A stretch of DNA of 54,266 nt from SAR202 cluster bacterium (GCA_016872385.1 VGZV01000015.1:1-54266), one strand, 5' to 3'; positions 31,195-40,553 are shown, numbered from the stretch's first letter. Numbers and translations are program-made. The notes: generated by a model not told the origin, from the sequence alone.

Positions 31195-33048
31195 ATGAAC
31201 TCACCCGAAGCCCAGAACATCCGCAACATCGCCGTGGTGGCCCACGTGGACCACGGCAAAACAACATTGGTGGACGCCCTGCTCAAGCAAAGCCGCATCT
31301 TCCGGGAGAACCAGAGGGTCGGCGAGCTAATCATGGACAGCAACGACCTGGAAAGGGAGCGCGGCATCACCATCCTGGCCAAGAATACCGCCATCACCTA
31401 CCGGGGCATCAAGATAAACATCATTGACACTCCGGGCCATGCCGACTTTAGCGGCGAGGTGGAGCGGGTGATTAACATGGCCGACGGCGTGCTGCTGGTG
31501 GTGGACGCCGTGGACGGCCCCATGCCCCAGACCCGCTACGTGCTGCGCCAGGCCCTGGAAAAACACCTGAAGCCCGTGGTCATCATTAACAAGATTGACC
31601 GCACCACCGCCCGCGTGCCCCAGGTGGAGGCTATGATCCAGGACCTGTTCCTGGAGCTGGTGGTGGACGCGGAGCAGCTGGAATTTCCCGTGCTCTACGC
31701 CGCCGCCAAGGAAGGCTACGCCCTTGTCAAGATGGGCGACCCGCCCAAGAGCATTGAACCCCTGTTTGAAGCCATTGTCCAGCACGTGCCGCCGCCCAAA
31801 GGCGACGTTGACCAGCCCTTCCAGTTCCAGGCCGCGGCCCTGGACCACGATAATCACTTGGGCCCCATCGCCATTGGCCGCATCTACCGGGGCCGGGTCT
31901 CGCCGGGGGACCGCCTGTACCGCATCAGCGAGGATGGAGAGCCAACGCCATTCATTGTGACCAGGGTGTACCTGTTCCAGGGGCTGCAACGCCTGGAAGC
32001 AGAGGTGGCCTCGGCAGGCGACATCGTGGCCCTCACCGGCATGACCGAGGTGAGTATCGGCGACACCGTGGCCCACCCGGACCGGCCGGAGGCGCTGCCC
32101 AACATCTTCATCCAGCCTCCCACGGTGAAAATGACCTTCGGCATCAACACCAGCCCCCTGGCAGGCACCGAAGGCAAGTTCTGCACCTCGCCCCAGCTCC
32201 GGGCGCGCCTGTTCCGGGAGCCCCGCACCAACGTCAGCCTGAAAGTGCAGGACACCGACAATCCGGAGGAGTTCCTGGTGTCAGGCCGTGGTGAGCTGCA
32301 CCTGGCGATTCTCATCGAGACTATGCGGCGGGAAGGCTACGAGTTCCAGGTCTCCAAGCCCGAAGCCATCACCAAGTCGGTGGACGGCAAGGTGTATGAG
32401 TCCTACGAGCAGTTGACCGTGGACACCCGCAGCGAGTACCTGGGCGCATTGACCCAGGAACTGGCAGCCCGCCACGCCCAAATGCTGAACATGAAAAACG
32501 ACGAGTCCGGCAATTTGCGGCTGGAATACAAGATTTCCACCCGTGGCTTGATTGGCTTCGGCAGCTATTTCATGACCGCCACTCGCGGCAACGGCGTCAT
32601 GAGCAGCCAGTTGCTGGGTTATGAACCCATGGGGCCGGCAGTGCGGCCCACCCGCATGGGAGTGCTGGTGGCTGCCGAGTCGGGACCCGCCGTGACCTAT
32701 GGCCTGAACAACGCCCAGAAGCGGGGCATGACCTTTGTGGAGCCTGGCGAGAAGATTTACGAGGGCATGGTGGTGGGCCTTCAGCAGCGGGAGAAGGACA
32801 TGGTGGTCAACATCTGTAAAGAGAAGAAGATGACCAACATCCGCTCCTCCACCTCGGACATCGCCATTAAGCTGACGCCGCCCCTGCGGTACAGCCTGGA
32901 GCAGTTCCTGGACTTCATCGCCGAGGACGAGCTTCTGGAGGTAACGCCTCTGTCCCTGCGGGTGCGCAAAAAGATTCTTGGTTCCGACGACCGCTACCGG
33001 GCGGGCCGCAGCAAGGGGCGAGAGATGGAGTTCGCCGAGCGGGACTGA
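31195..33048 (+). CDS. typA: Ribosome-associated GTPase TypA/BipA
   Basis: Protein of 617 residues, the normal length. The G domain motifs AHVDHGKTT (16-24), [13 protein letters not shown] and NKID are intact, followed by domain II and the EF-G-like domains III and V. The TypA-specific C-terminal domain follows ([18 protein letters not shown], then [21 protein letters not shown]). TypA binds the 70S ribosome and helps in ribosome assembly and stress adaptation, particularly in the cold. The ATG at 31195 is the conserved start. Expression is probably controlled through the leader hairpin just upstream. Confidence 0.97.
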   Translation: MNSPEAQNIRNIAVVAHVDHGKTTLVDALLKQSRIFRENQRVGELIMDSNDLERERGITILAKNTAITYRGIKINIIDTPGHADFSGEVERVINMADGVLLVVDAVDGPMPQTRYVLRQALEKHLKPVVIINKIDRTTARVPQVEAMIQDLFLELVVDAEQLEFPVLYAAAKEGYALVKMGDPPKSIEPLFEAIVQHVPPPKGDVDQPFQFQAAALDHDNHLGPIAIGRIYRGRVSPGDRLYRISEDGEPTPFIVTRVYLFQGLQRLEAEVASAGDIVALTGMTEVSIGDTVAHPDRPEALPNIFIQPPTVKMTFGINTSPLAGTEGKFCTSPQLRARLFREPRTNVSLKVQDTDNPEEFLVSGRGELHLAILIETMRREGYEFQVSKPEAITKSVDGKVYESYEQLTVDTRSEYLGALTQELAARHAQMLNMKNDESGNLRLEYKISTRGLIGFGSYFMTATRGNGVMSSQLLGYEPMGPAVRPTRMGVLVAAESGPAVTYGLNNAQKRGMTFVEPGEKIYEGMVVGLQQREKDMVVNICKEKKMTNIRSSTSDIAIKLTPPLRYSLEQFLDFIAEDELLEVTPLSLRVRKKILGSDDRYRAGRSKGREMEFAERD

Positions 33049-33194
33049 GGGCTGAGTATCCCTCACCTCTAATCCTCTCTCACAAGGGGCAAGGAAGTCG
33101 TTGCTCTCCCAAGGGGAAAAAGAATTCTTGTCCGCTCATGGCCCGGCAAGTTCCCAGTTAAGGATAAGTAGTGGACACACTTCCGAGTACATCT

Positions 33195-34184
33195 ATGACC
33201 CAGGTACAGGCGGGCGGCCACAACTTTCACTGAGTAGAAGGCTGGGCCAAAATTCCCACCAGTGAAACGGCCCGCTCCGGCTGGGCGCACCACGGCCTGG
33301 CTATCACTGAGGGGGGCGAGGTCCTGGGGTTTCACCAGGGCGAATCCCGGGTACTGGTGTTTGACCTGGAAGGCAACCTGCGCCGCTCTTGGCCCTGCGA
33401 CCTGACCGAGGGCCACGGCCTGACGCTGGTGCAGGAAGGCGGCGTGGAGCGCCTGTGGCTGGCAGACCCAGGGCGCAAGCGCAGCAAGGCTAACAACTAC
33501 CAGTACCCGGCCGCCACTTCGCCCATCTCCGGCCGGGTCATCAAGACCGACCTGGCGGGCCGCAAGCTCCTGGAACTGCCGCCGCCTGCTTTGGCCCTGT
33601 ACCAGACCGCCAATTACTGCCCCACCTCGGTGGCAGTTAATGAGGAACGGCTGGGCGGCAATGGGGACATCTGGGTGGCCGACGGCTACGGCCAGAGCTA
33701 CCTGCACCGTTATGACAAGTCCGGCAAATACCTGAGCAGCTTGTCCGGAGAAGAAGGGATCGGAGGCCGGTTCAGCACGCCCCACGGCATCTGGATTGAC
33801 CGGCGCAAGATCCAGCCGGAGTTGTACATTGCGGACCGCAGCAACCACCAAATTCAGGTGTACGATTTGGAGGGCCGTTTCCGGCGGGCCTTCGGCGCGG
33901 AATTCCTGACCAGCCCCAGCGCCTTCGCTCTGTGGGGCGACAAGGTTGTGGTGGCGGAACTGCGGGCCAGGCTGGCGGTGCTGGACCTCCAGGACAACCT
34001 GGTAGGCTACCTGGGCGACCATAGCGAAATTGCCAAGGAGCAAGGCTGGCCCAACGTCCCCGCCAGCCAAATTGCGCCGGGCAAGTTCAACAGCCCTCAC
34101 GGGCTGGCCGTGGACAGGGACGGCAACATTTACGTGCCCGAGTGGCTCATTGGGGGCCGCACGGTAAAGCTGGCACCCCGGTAA
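33195..34184 (+). pseudogene. NHL-type six-bladed beta-propeller protein with an in-frame TGA near its start
   Basis: The frame beginning at the ATG at 33195 (MTQVQAGGHNFH) meets TGA at 33231-33233 and then continues open to 34184 as VEGWAKIPTSETARSGWAHHGLAI and onward. In relatives as I recall them, a segment like YELVEGWAKLP is unbroken, so the TGA interrupts a conserved stretch. The remaining protein (about 316 residues) has propeller repeats such as GDIWVADGYG, SGKYLSSL, FSTPHGIWID, ELYIADRSNHQIQVYD and FNSPHGLAVDRDGNIYV. The first in-frame start after the TGA is a GTG at 33357 that would cut off blade one. It is a nonsense mutation, an error in the sequence or, less probably, recoding. 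Confidence 0.7.
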
Positions 34185-34185
34185 A

Positions 34186-34213
34186 TTGACAGCGGGCACG
34201 GGCCGGATATACT
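34186..34213 (+). promoter_or_regulatory. Promoter of the metallo-beta-lactamase fold gene
   Basis: A perfect TTGACA (34186-34191) and TATACT (34208-34213) are spaced by 16 bases. It lies directly after the stop of the propeller gene. The start site near 34220 leaves a leader of about 45 bases. Confidence 0.8.
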
Positions 34214-34264
34214 GGTGTCCATTCCAGCTCCGGCATATTCGGGAGCGATCAAAGGCAGGCAAGA

Positions 34265-35032
34265 ATGGCTAACCTGGAAGTGCTTACCTATGGATTTGCC
34301 CTGACCACCGACCAAGGGGCCTTCGGCTACTCTACCAACTCGCTGCTCACTGTGGGCAACCACCACATTCTAGTGGACACGGGTCCCGCATCCCGCCGCA
34401 CCGTACTTTACAAGGCCCTTCAGAGCAAGGGCCTCACCCCCGACGACATTGACATTGTTATTCTGACCCACATGCATTGGGATCACTGCCAGAACACCGA
34501 CCTGTTCCGCAACGCCCGCATCCTGCTGCACCCTACGGAGATGGACTACTCCAAGCACCCCCACCGCCATGACTATACTGTAGCCCGCTACATGGCCGAC
34601 CACATCAGCAAAATGAAGATGGAACTGGTCTCGGAAGGCGACACGGTGGTCGAAGGGGTCAAGATTATTGAGACTCCAGGCCACACTAAAGGCCACATCA
34701 GCGTGCTGGTGGACCTGAACGGTGAGCAGATATTGCTGGCCGGAGACGCCATGCCCGACGGCGGCACGGTAGTGCGGGGGCTGCCTTACAACATATTCTG
34801 GGACGTGAAGGACGCCAGGGACAGCGTGGCCAAGATGCTGGACACCTCCAAGGTCTTTTACCCCGGCCACGACCGGCCCTTCAAGGTAGAAGCGGGGAAA
34901 GACATCTCCTACCTGCACGGCCCCGGCAAGATTGAGGTGTTCAACAGCACCGAGGGCGGCGGCACGGCCTCCCTCACCTTCACCGTGGGCGCCACCCGCA
35001 AGGTGAACATAGACACGGTGCAAAAGGGGTAA
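34265..35032 (+). CDS. Metallo-beta-lactamase fold hydrolase (AHL lactonase-like)
   Basis: Protein of 255 residues. The dinuclear zinc site is complete: THMHWDHCQN gives His69, His71, Asp73 and His74, TPGHTKGH gives His140, AGDAM gives Asp161 and YPGHDRP gives His202. The spacing and length fit the lactonase-like MBL group, which opens lactones such as acyl-homoserine lactones; other hydrolytic roles are possible. There is no signal peptide. It has its own promoter and ends before a strong terminator. Confidence 0.88.
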   Translation: MANLEVLTYGFALTTDQGAFGYSTNSLLTVGNHHILVDTGPASRRTVLYKALQSKGLTPDDIDIVILTHMHWDHCQNTDLFRNARILLHPTEMDYSKHPHRHDYTVARYMADHISKMKMELVSEGDTVVEGVKIIETPGHTKGHISVLVDLNGEQILLAGDAMPDGGTVVRGLPYNIFWDVKDARDSVAKMLDTSKVFYPGHDRPFKVEAGKDISYLHGPGKIEVFNSTEGGGTASLTFTVGATRKVNIDTVQKG

Positions 35033-35060
35033 AACGTCCCTCCCGCCAGTACAGCACCAA

Positions 35061-35100
35061 AAGGCGGCCCCCGGCTACAAACTGGGAGCCGCCTTGTTTC
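35061..35100 (+). terminator. Intrinsic terminator of the metallo-beta-lactamase fold gene
   Basis: AAGGCGGC (35061-35068) pairs with GCCGCCTT (35088-35095), with extra pairs inside the loop, and is followed by GTTTCTTG. Confidence 0.75.
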
Positions 35101-35112
35101 TTGTCATGTTTG

Positions 35113-35187
35113 TGGAGCCGGCGGGAGGATTTGAACCTCTGACCTGCGGTTTACGAAACCGCTGCTCTGCCGCTGAGCTACGCCGGC
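35113..35187 (-). tRNA. tRNA-Thr (anticodon CGU)
   Basis: Read on the minus strand, the acceptor stem GCCGGCG (35187-35181) pairs with CGCCGGC (35123-35117), followed by T and an encoded CCA. The anticodon arm GCGGT-TTCGTAA-ACCGC reads CGT. The T arm AGAGG-TTCAAAT-CCTCC is intact. Confidence 0.95.
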
Positions 35188-35267
35188 CCTGGGCTAGACC
35201 GCGGGGATATACCCTGCCGTGCCACCAATTTTACTACGGCCAATGCTTCTGTGCCAGAGATTTGTGT

Positions 35268-36200
35268 CTACCGCCCCACACCCTCCGCGTAAGGTTTCAG
35301 CATGGCGTAGATCACATCGTTCATGGGAGTGGCCACCCCCGCCCGCTTCCCTGCCCGCACTGCAGCGCCGTTCAACGCCTCCAGTTCCAGGGGCCGCCCC
35401 GCCAGCAAGTCGGCGTACATGGACGCGCTCAGGTCCGCCACGGAGCTCTCCATGTAGGCCAGGGTCTGCGCCACCACATCGGCGTCCAGGTCAACTCCGC
35501 AGGCCCGACCAACCGCTTCTAACTCGCGCAAGCAGCCTTCTATCACCTGCCGCCACTCCGGGCGCGGCCACAACTCCGCCAGGGACTGCCGGGCCAGGCA
35601 AGTGACTCCCACCAGGGTGGCAATAAAGAGGAACTTGGTCCATAAAGTCCGGTGGATACTGGTGGTGAATTGGGCTGGAATGCCTGCCGCTTCCAGGACC
35701 TCCTGGATTTTCCGGCCGCGCGCCGAATCCTGGTTATCGGCCTCACCGAAGACTATACGCACTACGTCGCCCGTCTGCTGCACTACTCCCGGCGCAGGCA
35801 GGCTGGCTTCCACATAGGCCGCCCCAGGCAAGACTCGCGCGGCGCCAAAGGCTCGCGACGCTGCTTCATAGCTGTCCACGCCGTTCTGCAGACACAACAC
35901 TGCGGTCGACTCGCCCACCATTGGTCGCATGGCAGGGACTGCCCCCGGATTGTGGTAGGTCTTGACCGTCAGTAGTACCAAATCAGCCGGGCCAACTGAT
36001 TTGGGGTCATCAGTTGCCCGCACCTGGGCGGGACAGGCAACCAGGGTCTCCTGGCCATCAGAAAGCAGGCGCAGTCCCCGCCGCCGGATGGCGTCCAAAT
36101 GCGCCCCGCGGGCCACCAGCGTGACCGTATTCCCCGCCAGCGCCAGCTTGCCGCCAAAGTACGCGCCGATGCTGCCAGCACCCATTACTGCAATGAGCAT
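35268..36200 (-). CDS. Ketopantoate reductase (ApbA/PanE) family protein
   Basis: Protein of 310 residues. The N-terminal Rossmann motif GAGSIGAYFGGKLA binds NADP, LLTVKTYHN and LCLQNGVDS follow, and the C-terminal helical domain contains HRTLWTKFLFIATLVG with the conserved Lys and a later Asn/Ser/Asp segment (SVADLSASMYADLLAG). PanE makes pantoate for coenzyme A, but this family has many paralogs acting on other 2-oxo acids. No other pantothenate gene is near, so the family name is safer than panE. It starts at the ATG at 36200 and is monocistronic. Confidence 0.88.
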   Translation of the reverse strand: MLIAVMGAGSIGAYFGGKLALAGNTVTLVARGAHLDAIRRRGLRLLSDGQETLVACPAQVRATDDPKSVGPADLVLLTVKTYHNPGAVPAMRPMVGESTAVLCLQNGVDSYEAASRAFGAARVLPGAAYVEASLPAPGVVQQTGDVVRIVFGEADNQDSARGRKIQEVLEAAGIPAQFTTSIHRTLWTKFLFIATLVGVTCLARQSLAELWPRPEWRQVIEGCLRELEAVGRACGVDLDADVVAQTLAYMESSVADLSASMYADLLAGRPLELEALNGAAVRAGKRAGVATPMNDVIYAMLKPYAEGVGR

Positions 36201-36272
36201 CCTGCCCCCTTATATTCCTCCAACAGTTTCAGTCAAGATACTGCGCTGGATGCCCAAAGGCAAGCTGGCGCC

Positions 36273-36301
36273 TTGACGGCAGCGCAGTTTGACCGTATCC
36301 T
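36273..36301 (+). promoter_or_regulatory. Possible promoter of the DUF35 gene
   Basis: TTGACG (36273-36278) and TATCCT (36296-36301) are spaced by 17 bases, about 55 bases before the ATG at 36360. A second TTGACC at 36289 has no well-spaced partner. Confidence 0.45.
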
Positions 36302-36359
36302 GCTGTCGGCACAATCAAAGCGCCCAGCGCAGGACTGAGCCGCCTATTAGGAGGCAGAT

Positions 36360-36791
36360 ATGACTCAACCGGCCCAGCAGGCTCCTCGCATCACTCCCCC
36401 GGTGCCACAACCGGAATCGGACTTTTTCTGGGAAAAATGCAAGAGCCGCGAGCTGTGGCTGCGCCATTGCAAACCTTGCGACCGGACCTATTTCTACCCC
36501 CGGGATATCTGTCCCCACTGCTTTTCCAGGGACACCGATTGGGTCAAGAGCAGTGGACGCGGGGTATTGCATACCTTCGCCATTGTGCACCGGGCGCCCA
36601 CTCCTGCTTTCAACAACAAGGTGCCCTACATTACCGCAGTAGTAGAATTGGACGGCGGGGCAAGGATGCCCACCAACCTGGTGGAAGTGGAGCCGGACCC
36701 CAAGGCAGTTCAATGCGGAATGGCGGTGGAAGTGGTATTTGACCCCCTGGACGACAAGATAACCCTACCCAAGTTCCGGCCCGCACGCTAG
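36360..36791 (+). CDS. Zn-ribbon/OB-fold (DUF35) acyl-CoA-associated protein
   Basis: Protein of 143 residues. A four-Cys rubredoxin-like ribbon (CKPC at 37-40 and CPHC at 51-54) is followed by an OB-fold domain (GVLHTFAIVHRAP and onward). DUF35 proteins usually accompany a thiolase-like or HMG-CoA synthase-like protein and are thought to deliver or bind acyl-CoA. No thiolase lies beside it here, so the partner must be elsewhere. AGGAGG precedes the ATG. Confidence 0.88.
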   Translation: MTQPAQQAPRITPPVPQPESDFFWEKCKSRELWLRHCKPCDRTYFYPRDICPHCFSRDTDWVKSSGRGVLHTFAIVHRAPTPAFNNKVPYITAVVELDGGARMPTNLVEVEPDPKAVQCGMAVEVVFDPLDDKITLPKFRPAR

Positions 36792-36841
36792 CTGCCGGTC
36801 CGGCCGGTTATCTGCAAGTAAATGCACACAGGAGAGTTGTT

Positions 36842-37294
36842 GTGATAAAAGAGCTCCGCGCCTTCATCATGCGGGGCAACGTACTGGACCTGGCCATTGC
36901 GGTCATAATTGGCGTGGCCTTTGGCGCAATCATCAAGTCCCTGGTAGACGATATCATTATGCCGCCCATTGGAATGCTGCTGGGCAACGTAGATTTCGCC
37001 GACCTGTTCATTGTGCTAAAGGAGGGAACCACTCCAGGGCCATATGCTTCTCTGACGGCTGCCAAAGACGCCGCAGCGGTCACCCTGCGGTATGGGGTGT
37101 TCATCAACACTGTAATCAACTTCATCATAATTGCCCTGGCCCTCTTCGTGGTCATTAAAGCGGCCAACCGGGCAACGCAGAAGGCGCCGCCGCCTCCAGC
37201 CGCGCCTACTACCAAAGAGTGCCCCCAGTGCGCCATGCAAATTCCCATCAAGGCTACCCGGTGCGGCCACTGCACTTCTACTGTCCCGGCGTAG
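36842..37294 (+). CDS. mscL: Large-conductance mechanosensitive channel with C-terminal zinc ribbon
   Basis: Protein of 150 residues. The N-terminal amphipathic helix and TM1 (IKELRAFIMRGNVLDLAIAV) are very well conserved, TM2 spans about 84-106, and a short extracytoplasmic loop lies between. After a Pro-rich linker a CPQC...CGHC ribbon (Cys127, 130, 141, 144) replaces the usual short C-terminal helix. The channel opens under membrane tension to release solutes on osmotic downshock. A GTG start at 36842 follows AGGAGAG. A strong terminator follows the gene. Confidence 0.95.
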   Translation: MIKELRAFIMRGNVLDLAIAVIIGVAFGAIIKSLVDDIIMPPIGMLLGNVDFADLFIVLKEGTTPGPYASLTAAKDAAAVTLRYGVFINTVINFIIIALALFVVIKAANRATQKAPPPPAAPTTKECPQCAMQIPIKATRCGHCTSTVPA

Positions 37295-37316
37295 GTCCCG
37301 CATCACTGGTTTCCTT

Positions 37317-37353
37317 TAGCGCCCCGAGAATTGTTTCGGGGCGCTATCGTTTT
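37317..37353 (+). terminator. Intrinsic terminator of mscL
   Basis: TAGCGCCCCGA (37317-37327) pairs perfectly with TCGGGGCGCTA (37336-37346), followed by TCGTTTT. Confidence 0.9.
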
Positions 37354-37420
37354 CCAGCGCCGTGGAATATACTTCCCTAGACAAGGCTTACTGCCACAAT
37401 AAAGCTGGAGGGACTGGGAA

Positions 37421-37735
37421 ATGACTACTCGCCGAACTGCACAGCAAGAGGTAGCCCCCAAGCTGGCCGAGCTTAGCGCCAACGTTCTGTTTGGTGACGT
37501 TTGGGAACGTCCCGGACTGTCCAAGCGCGACCGGAGCATGATTACAGTAGCTACTTTGGTGGCGCTGTACCGCACCGACCAGCTCCGCGGGCACATTGGC
37601 AGGGCCCTGGACAACGGCGTGACCAAAGAAGAAATCGGCGAAATCATCACCCACATGGCCTTTTATGGGGGCTGGCCCACCGCCGCCAACGCCGTACAGG
37701 TGGCCAAGCAAGTTTTTGACGAGCGCGGCCTGTAA
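37421..37735 (+). CDS. Carboxymuconolactone decarboxylase family protein
   Basis: Protein of 104 residues of the all-helical CMD/AhpD fold. WERPGLSKRDRSMITVATLVAL and LRGHIGRALDNGVTKEEIGEIITHMAFYGGWP are the family core. The CxxC of peroxidase-type AhpD is absent, so it belongs to the decarboxylase-like group without redox cysteines. TATACT at 37368-37373 may be a -10 element, but no convincing -35 is seen. It lies 43 bases before a TPP enzyme gene in the same direction. Confidence 0.88.
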   Translation: MTTRRTAQQEVAPKLAELSANVLFGDVWERPGLSKRDRSMITVATLVALYRTDQLRGHIGRALDNGVTKEEIGEIITHMAFYGGWPTAANAVQVAKQVFDERGL

Positions 37736-37778
37736 AATAGCCCGATTTCCCACATTCACTTGCAGAGGGGGGACAGCT

Positions 37779-39452
37779 ATGCCCAAAATGACCGGGGCCC
37801 GTTTCCTTGCCGAGACTATGAAAGGCTACGGCGTGACCCATTCCTTCGTGGTGCCTGCCATTATCCGCAAGGGCTTGATGGAGTTTGAGCGGGTCGGCAT
37901 CCACCGCGTTATTACCCACGGGGAGAAAGCCGCCGCTTACATGGCTGACGGCTATGCCCGAGTATCCAACCGGCCTGGGGTCTGCGCCGCTCAATCCGTG
38001 GGCGCGGCCAACCTGGCGGCCGGCCTGCAGGACGCCTTCTTGGGTCTTTCCCCAGTGGTGGCCATCACCGGCCACCGGCCGCCGTCCCACCAGCACCGCA
38101 ACTCCTACCAGGAAGTGGAACACCCCGGCCTGTTCAGCGCCGTTACCAAGTACAGCGTGGTGGTGCACAACGTGAACCAGCTGCCCAACCTGGTGCGCCA
38201 GGCCTTTCGTGAGGCCACCTCCGGGGCCACCGCGCCGGTGCACCTGGACTTTGCCGGCATATCCGGCGACGAGATAGTGGAGGCCGAGGCCGACCTGCAA
38301 GTGCTGGTGGAACCTACTTTCACCCAGCGGCCCGCCTTCCGCCCTGAGCCGGAGCCGGAAAGGGTGCGGCAGGCGGCCCAGGTGATTACCGCGGCCCGCA
38401 AGCCGGTAATTGTGGCTGGCGGCGGCGTCACCGCCTCTGGCGCACAACAGGAATTGGTGCAACTGGCGGAGATGCTGAACATCCCCGTGGCCACGTCGTT
38501 GAACGCCAAAGGGGCTATCCCAGATGATCACCCGCTGGCCGTGGGCATCCCTGGGTCCTACTCCCGCTGGTGCTCCAACCGGGTGTTGTCGGAGGCAGAC
38601 CTGGTAATCTTCATCGGCAGCCACACGGGCAGCCAGATAACCCTGGACTGGAAACTGCCCAAGATGGGCACCCCCGTGGTGCAGATAGACATAGATCCTT
38701 CGGAACTGGGCCGCAGCTACCCCGCCACGGTAGCCGTCCAGGGGGACGCCCGGGCCACCCTGCGGCGGCTCATTGAAGTCCTGGAGCCCATGGGCGGAAA
38801 CCGGGAATGGCTCAATCGAACCCAGCAACTGGTGCGGGAGTGGCGGGCTGAGGTGGCTCCCCACACCACGTCCAACGCCGTGCCAATCCGCCCGGAGCGG
38901 CTGTGCACCGAGCTGACCAAGTTCCTGCCTTCCGACGCAGTGCTGGTGGCGGATACCGGCCATGCCAGCATCTGGACCGGCACCATGGTGGACCTGAAGT
39001 CTCCCAACCAGAGCTACATGCGGGCCGCCGGTTCTCTGGGCTGGGCATTGCCCGCCACCCTGGGGGCCAAATGCGCCGCGCCCGACCGCCCGGTGATTGG
39101 GTTTGCCGGGGACGGCGGTTTCTGGTACCACATCGGCGAGCTGGAGACGGCGGCGCGCCACGGCATCAATGCGGTGATTGTGGTCAACGATAACCACGCC
39201 CTGAGCCAGGACAAGCGGGGCGATGACCGGGCCTACCAGGGCATTACCGGCGGCCACCCTGAAGAACTATACCAGTTCAGCGACGTGAACCTGGCCAAGG
39301 TGGCGGAGTCCATGGGCTGCTTCGGAATCCGCGTAGATCGCCCCAGCGATATTCAGAGCGCTCTGGAGCAAGCCCTGGCCAGCGGCAGGCCGGCGGTAGT
39401 GGACGTAGCCACTGACCTGAATGTGGTGGCTCCCGCTCCCTGGAGTCCTTAG
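37779..39452 (+). CDS. Acetolactate synthase-like thiamine diphosphate enzyme
   Basis: Protein of 557 residues with the three domains of the acetohydroxyacid synthase/pyruvate decarboxylase group. The PYR domain has the catalytic Glu49 (VITHGEKAAAYMADGYARV), the middle domain holds ARKPVIVAGGGV, and the PP domain has GFAGDGGFWYHIGELETAARH with VVNDN as the metal motif. No ilvN or other branched-chain gene is nearby, so a catabolic carboligase or decarboxylase is as likely as IlvB. A purine-rich AGAGGGGGGA site precedes the ATG at 37779. A MITE-like element starts at its stop codon. Confidence 0.88.
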   Translation: MPKMTGARFLAETMKGYGVTHSFVVPAIIRKGLMEFERVGIHRVITHGEKAAAYMADGYARVSNRPGVCAAQSVGAANLAAGLQDAFLGLSPVVAITGHRPPSHQHRNSYQEVEHPGLFSAVTKYSVVVHNVNQLPNLVRQAFREATSGATAPVHLDFAGISGDEIVEAEADLQVLVEPTFTQRPAFRPEPEPERVRQAAQVITAARKPVIVAGGGVTASGAQQELVQLAEMLNIPVATSLNAKGAIPDDHPLAVGIPGSYSRWCSNRVLSEADLVIFIGSHTGSQITLDWKLPKMGTPVVQIDIDPSELGRSYPATVAVQGDARATLRRLIEVLEPMGGNREWLNRTQQLVREWRAEVAPHTTSNAVPIRPERLCTELTKFLPSDAVLVADTGHASIWTGTMVDLKSPNQSYMRAAGSLGWALPATLGAKCAAPDRPVIGFAGDGGFWYHIGELETAARHGINAVIVVNDNHALSQDKRGDDRAYQGITGGHPEELYQFSDVNLAKVAESMGCFGIRVDRPSDIQSALEQALASGRPAVVDVATDLNVVAPAPWSP

Positions 39453-39584
39453 AGGGTGTCTAAAAAGGCTAGGTGCTCGTGGTTCGACAGGCTCACCACG
39501 AGCGGTCCTTCAGCCGAAGGACGCTCATCCTGAGCTTGTCGAAGGATGAGCGCTGGTAGTGCACAGCACTTTTTAGACACATTC
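39452..39584. mobile_element. MITE-like element with GTGTCTAAAAAG inverted repeats
   Basis: GTGTCTAAAAAG (39456-39467) and CTTTTTAGACAC (39569-39580) are perfect inverted repeats, and the match extends imperfectly to GAGG.../...ATTC. TTA flanks both sides (39449-39451 and 39585-39587), which looks like a short target duplication. The interior holds palindromes (CTCGTGGT...ACCACGAG; GTCCTTC...GAAGGAC; CATCCT...AGGATG). It has no coding capacity. The element begins at the last base of the upstream stop codon region. Confidence 0.65.
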
Positions 39585-39623
39585 TTAGGAGCAAGGTCTC
39601 CCTATCTGGCAGAAAATTATCCC

Positions 39624-39653
39624 AAGGGCGGGGTTGCAACCTCGCCCTTTTCA
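39624..39653. terminator. Terminator hairpin shared by convergent genes
   Basis: AAGGGCGGGGTT (39624-39635) faces AACCTCGCCCTT (39638-39649) with one G-T pair, followed on the plus strand by TTCATTT. It lies between the TPP enzyme gene and the minus-strand MTHFR-like gene, whose stop codon is at 39651-39653. Confidence 0.65.
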
Positions 39654-40547
39654 TTTGGACCGAATCCCCGCCAATACCTGCCGGGCCGCCCCGTAGTCCC
39701 TGGCGCCACCGCGCCGGATGGGCGGAATTAAGTAAATATTATGTAACCCTGCTTGCCGGAAGCGCGCCGAAAGCTCCAGTGCCAGTTCTACTCCGGAGCG
39801 GCCCGCCGCCAGTTCCTGTTGCACTGGTTCAGGTACATTGCTGAACACCACTCCTCCGACTTCCAGCACCTGCAGTCCATAGAACACGGGCACATTCAGC
39901 CTTTCCCCAGCCGCCGACACATATAGCTGTTGAAAGGCCTTGGCCTCTGCCGGGTCAAAGATAGGCTGGGTAAGAAAGAACTGTGTCCCCGCCCGGACTT
40001 TGCGGTGGGCTAGCCTGGCCTCCTTGGCCATGTCCCGGCCCAGGTCCAGGGTTGCGCCAAGGCAAAAGCTGGTGGGCGACGCCAACTGACGGCCCCGAAA
40101 GTCCACGCCCCGGTTCATGGCGGCTATACCCGCCAGCAGCGCGGCGGGAGAGTAGTCGTTAACGGGCTTGACCCTTGCCAGGTCAGCCTCAGGGAAGGGG
40201 TCTCCCCCCACCACCGCCACGTTTTCCAGGCCCATAAGCTGTGCGCCTAGCAACAGCGATTGCAGCGCCAGTTTGTTCATGTCCCGGGTGGCCAGGGTAA
40301 ATACTGCATCCTGTCCGGTCTGGGACTTGATGGCAGCCGCCAGCATGGCGGAGTTGGCCCGCACCGAGCGCCCAGGGTTGTACGCTACGGAGATGAAATC
40401 GGCGCCCAGGCTGGCCTGCGACAGCACGGCACTGTCGCCAGAGGTTGGCGGGGAAAAATCGCAGATAATGCACGGACGGCCGGTGGCTTCAAAACAACGT
40501 CCAGTTACCGTGGCCATGAAACTACCCGCCTGCGCCGAAGGAGACAC
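39651..40547 (-). CDS. Methylenetetrahydrofolate reductase-like protein
   Basis: Protein of up to 298 residues with the MTHFR TIM-barrel. ADFISVAYNPGRS, the NVAVVGGDPFPEADL folate/FAD loop and AGTQFFLTQPIFDP are family landmarks. The N-terminal region is short compared with MetF. The start is uncertain: a GTG at 40547 gives MSPSAQ, and an ATG at 40517 gives MATVTGRCF. It follows the MqnA-like gene by six bases if the longer start is used. It may reduce methylene-THF or act in one-carbon transfer; the exact reductase partner is not visible. Confidence 0.8.
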   Translation of the reverse strand: MSPSAQAGSFMATVTGRCFEATGRPCIICDFSPPTSGDSAVLSQASLGADFISVAYNPGRSVRANSAMLAAAIKSQTGQDAVFTLATRDMNKLALQSLLLGAQLMGLENVAVVGGDPFPEADLARVKPVNDYSPAALLAGIAAMNRGVDFRGRQLASPTSFCLGATLDLGRDMAKEARLAHRKVRAGTQFFLTQPIFDPAEAKAFQQLYVSAAGERLNVPVFYGLQVLEVGGVVFSNVPEPVQQELAAGRSGVELALELSARFRQAGLHNIYLIPPIRRGGARDYGAARQVLAGIRSK

Positions 40548-40553
40548 CAGGGG

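Noticed and set aside
33231..33233. Selenocysteine at the TGA of the propeller gene
   Set aside because: Nothing in the family suggests Cys at this position, and no stem-loop of SECIS type is evident just downstream. A nonsense mutation or sequence error is simpler.
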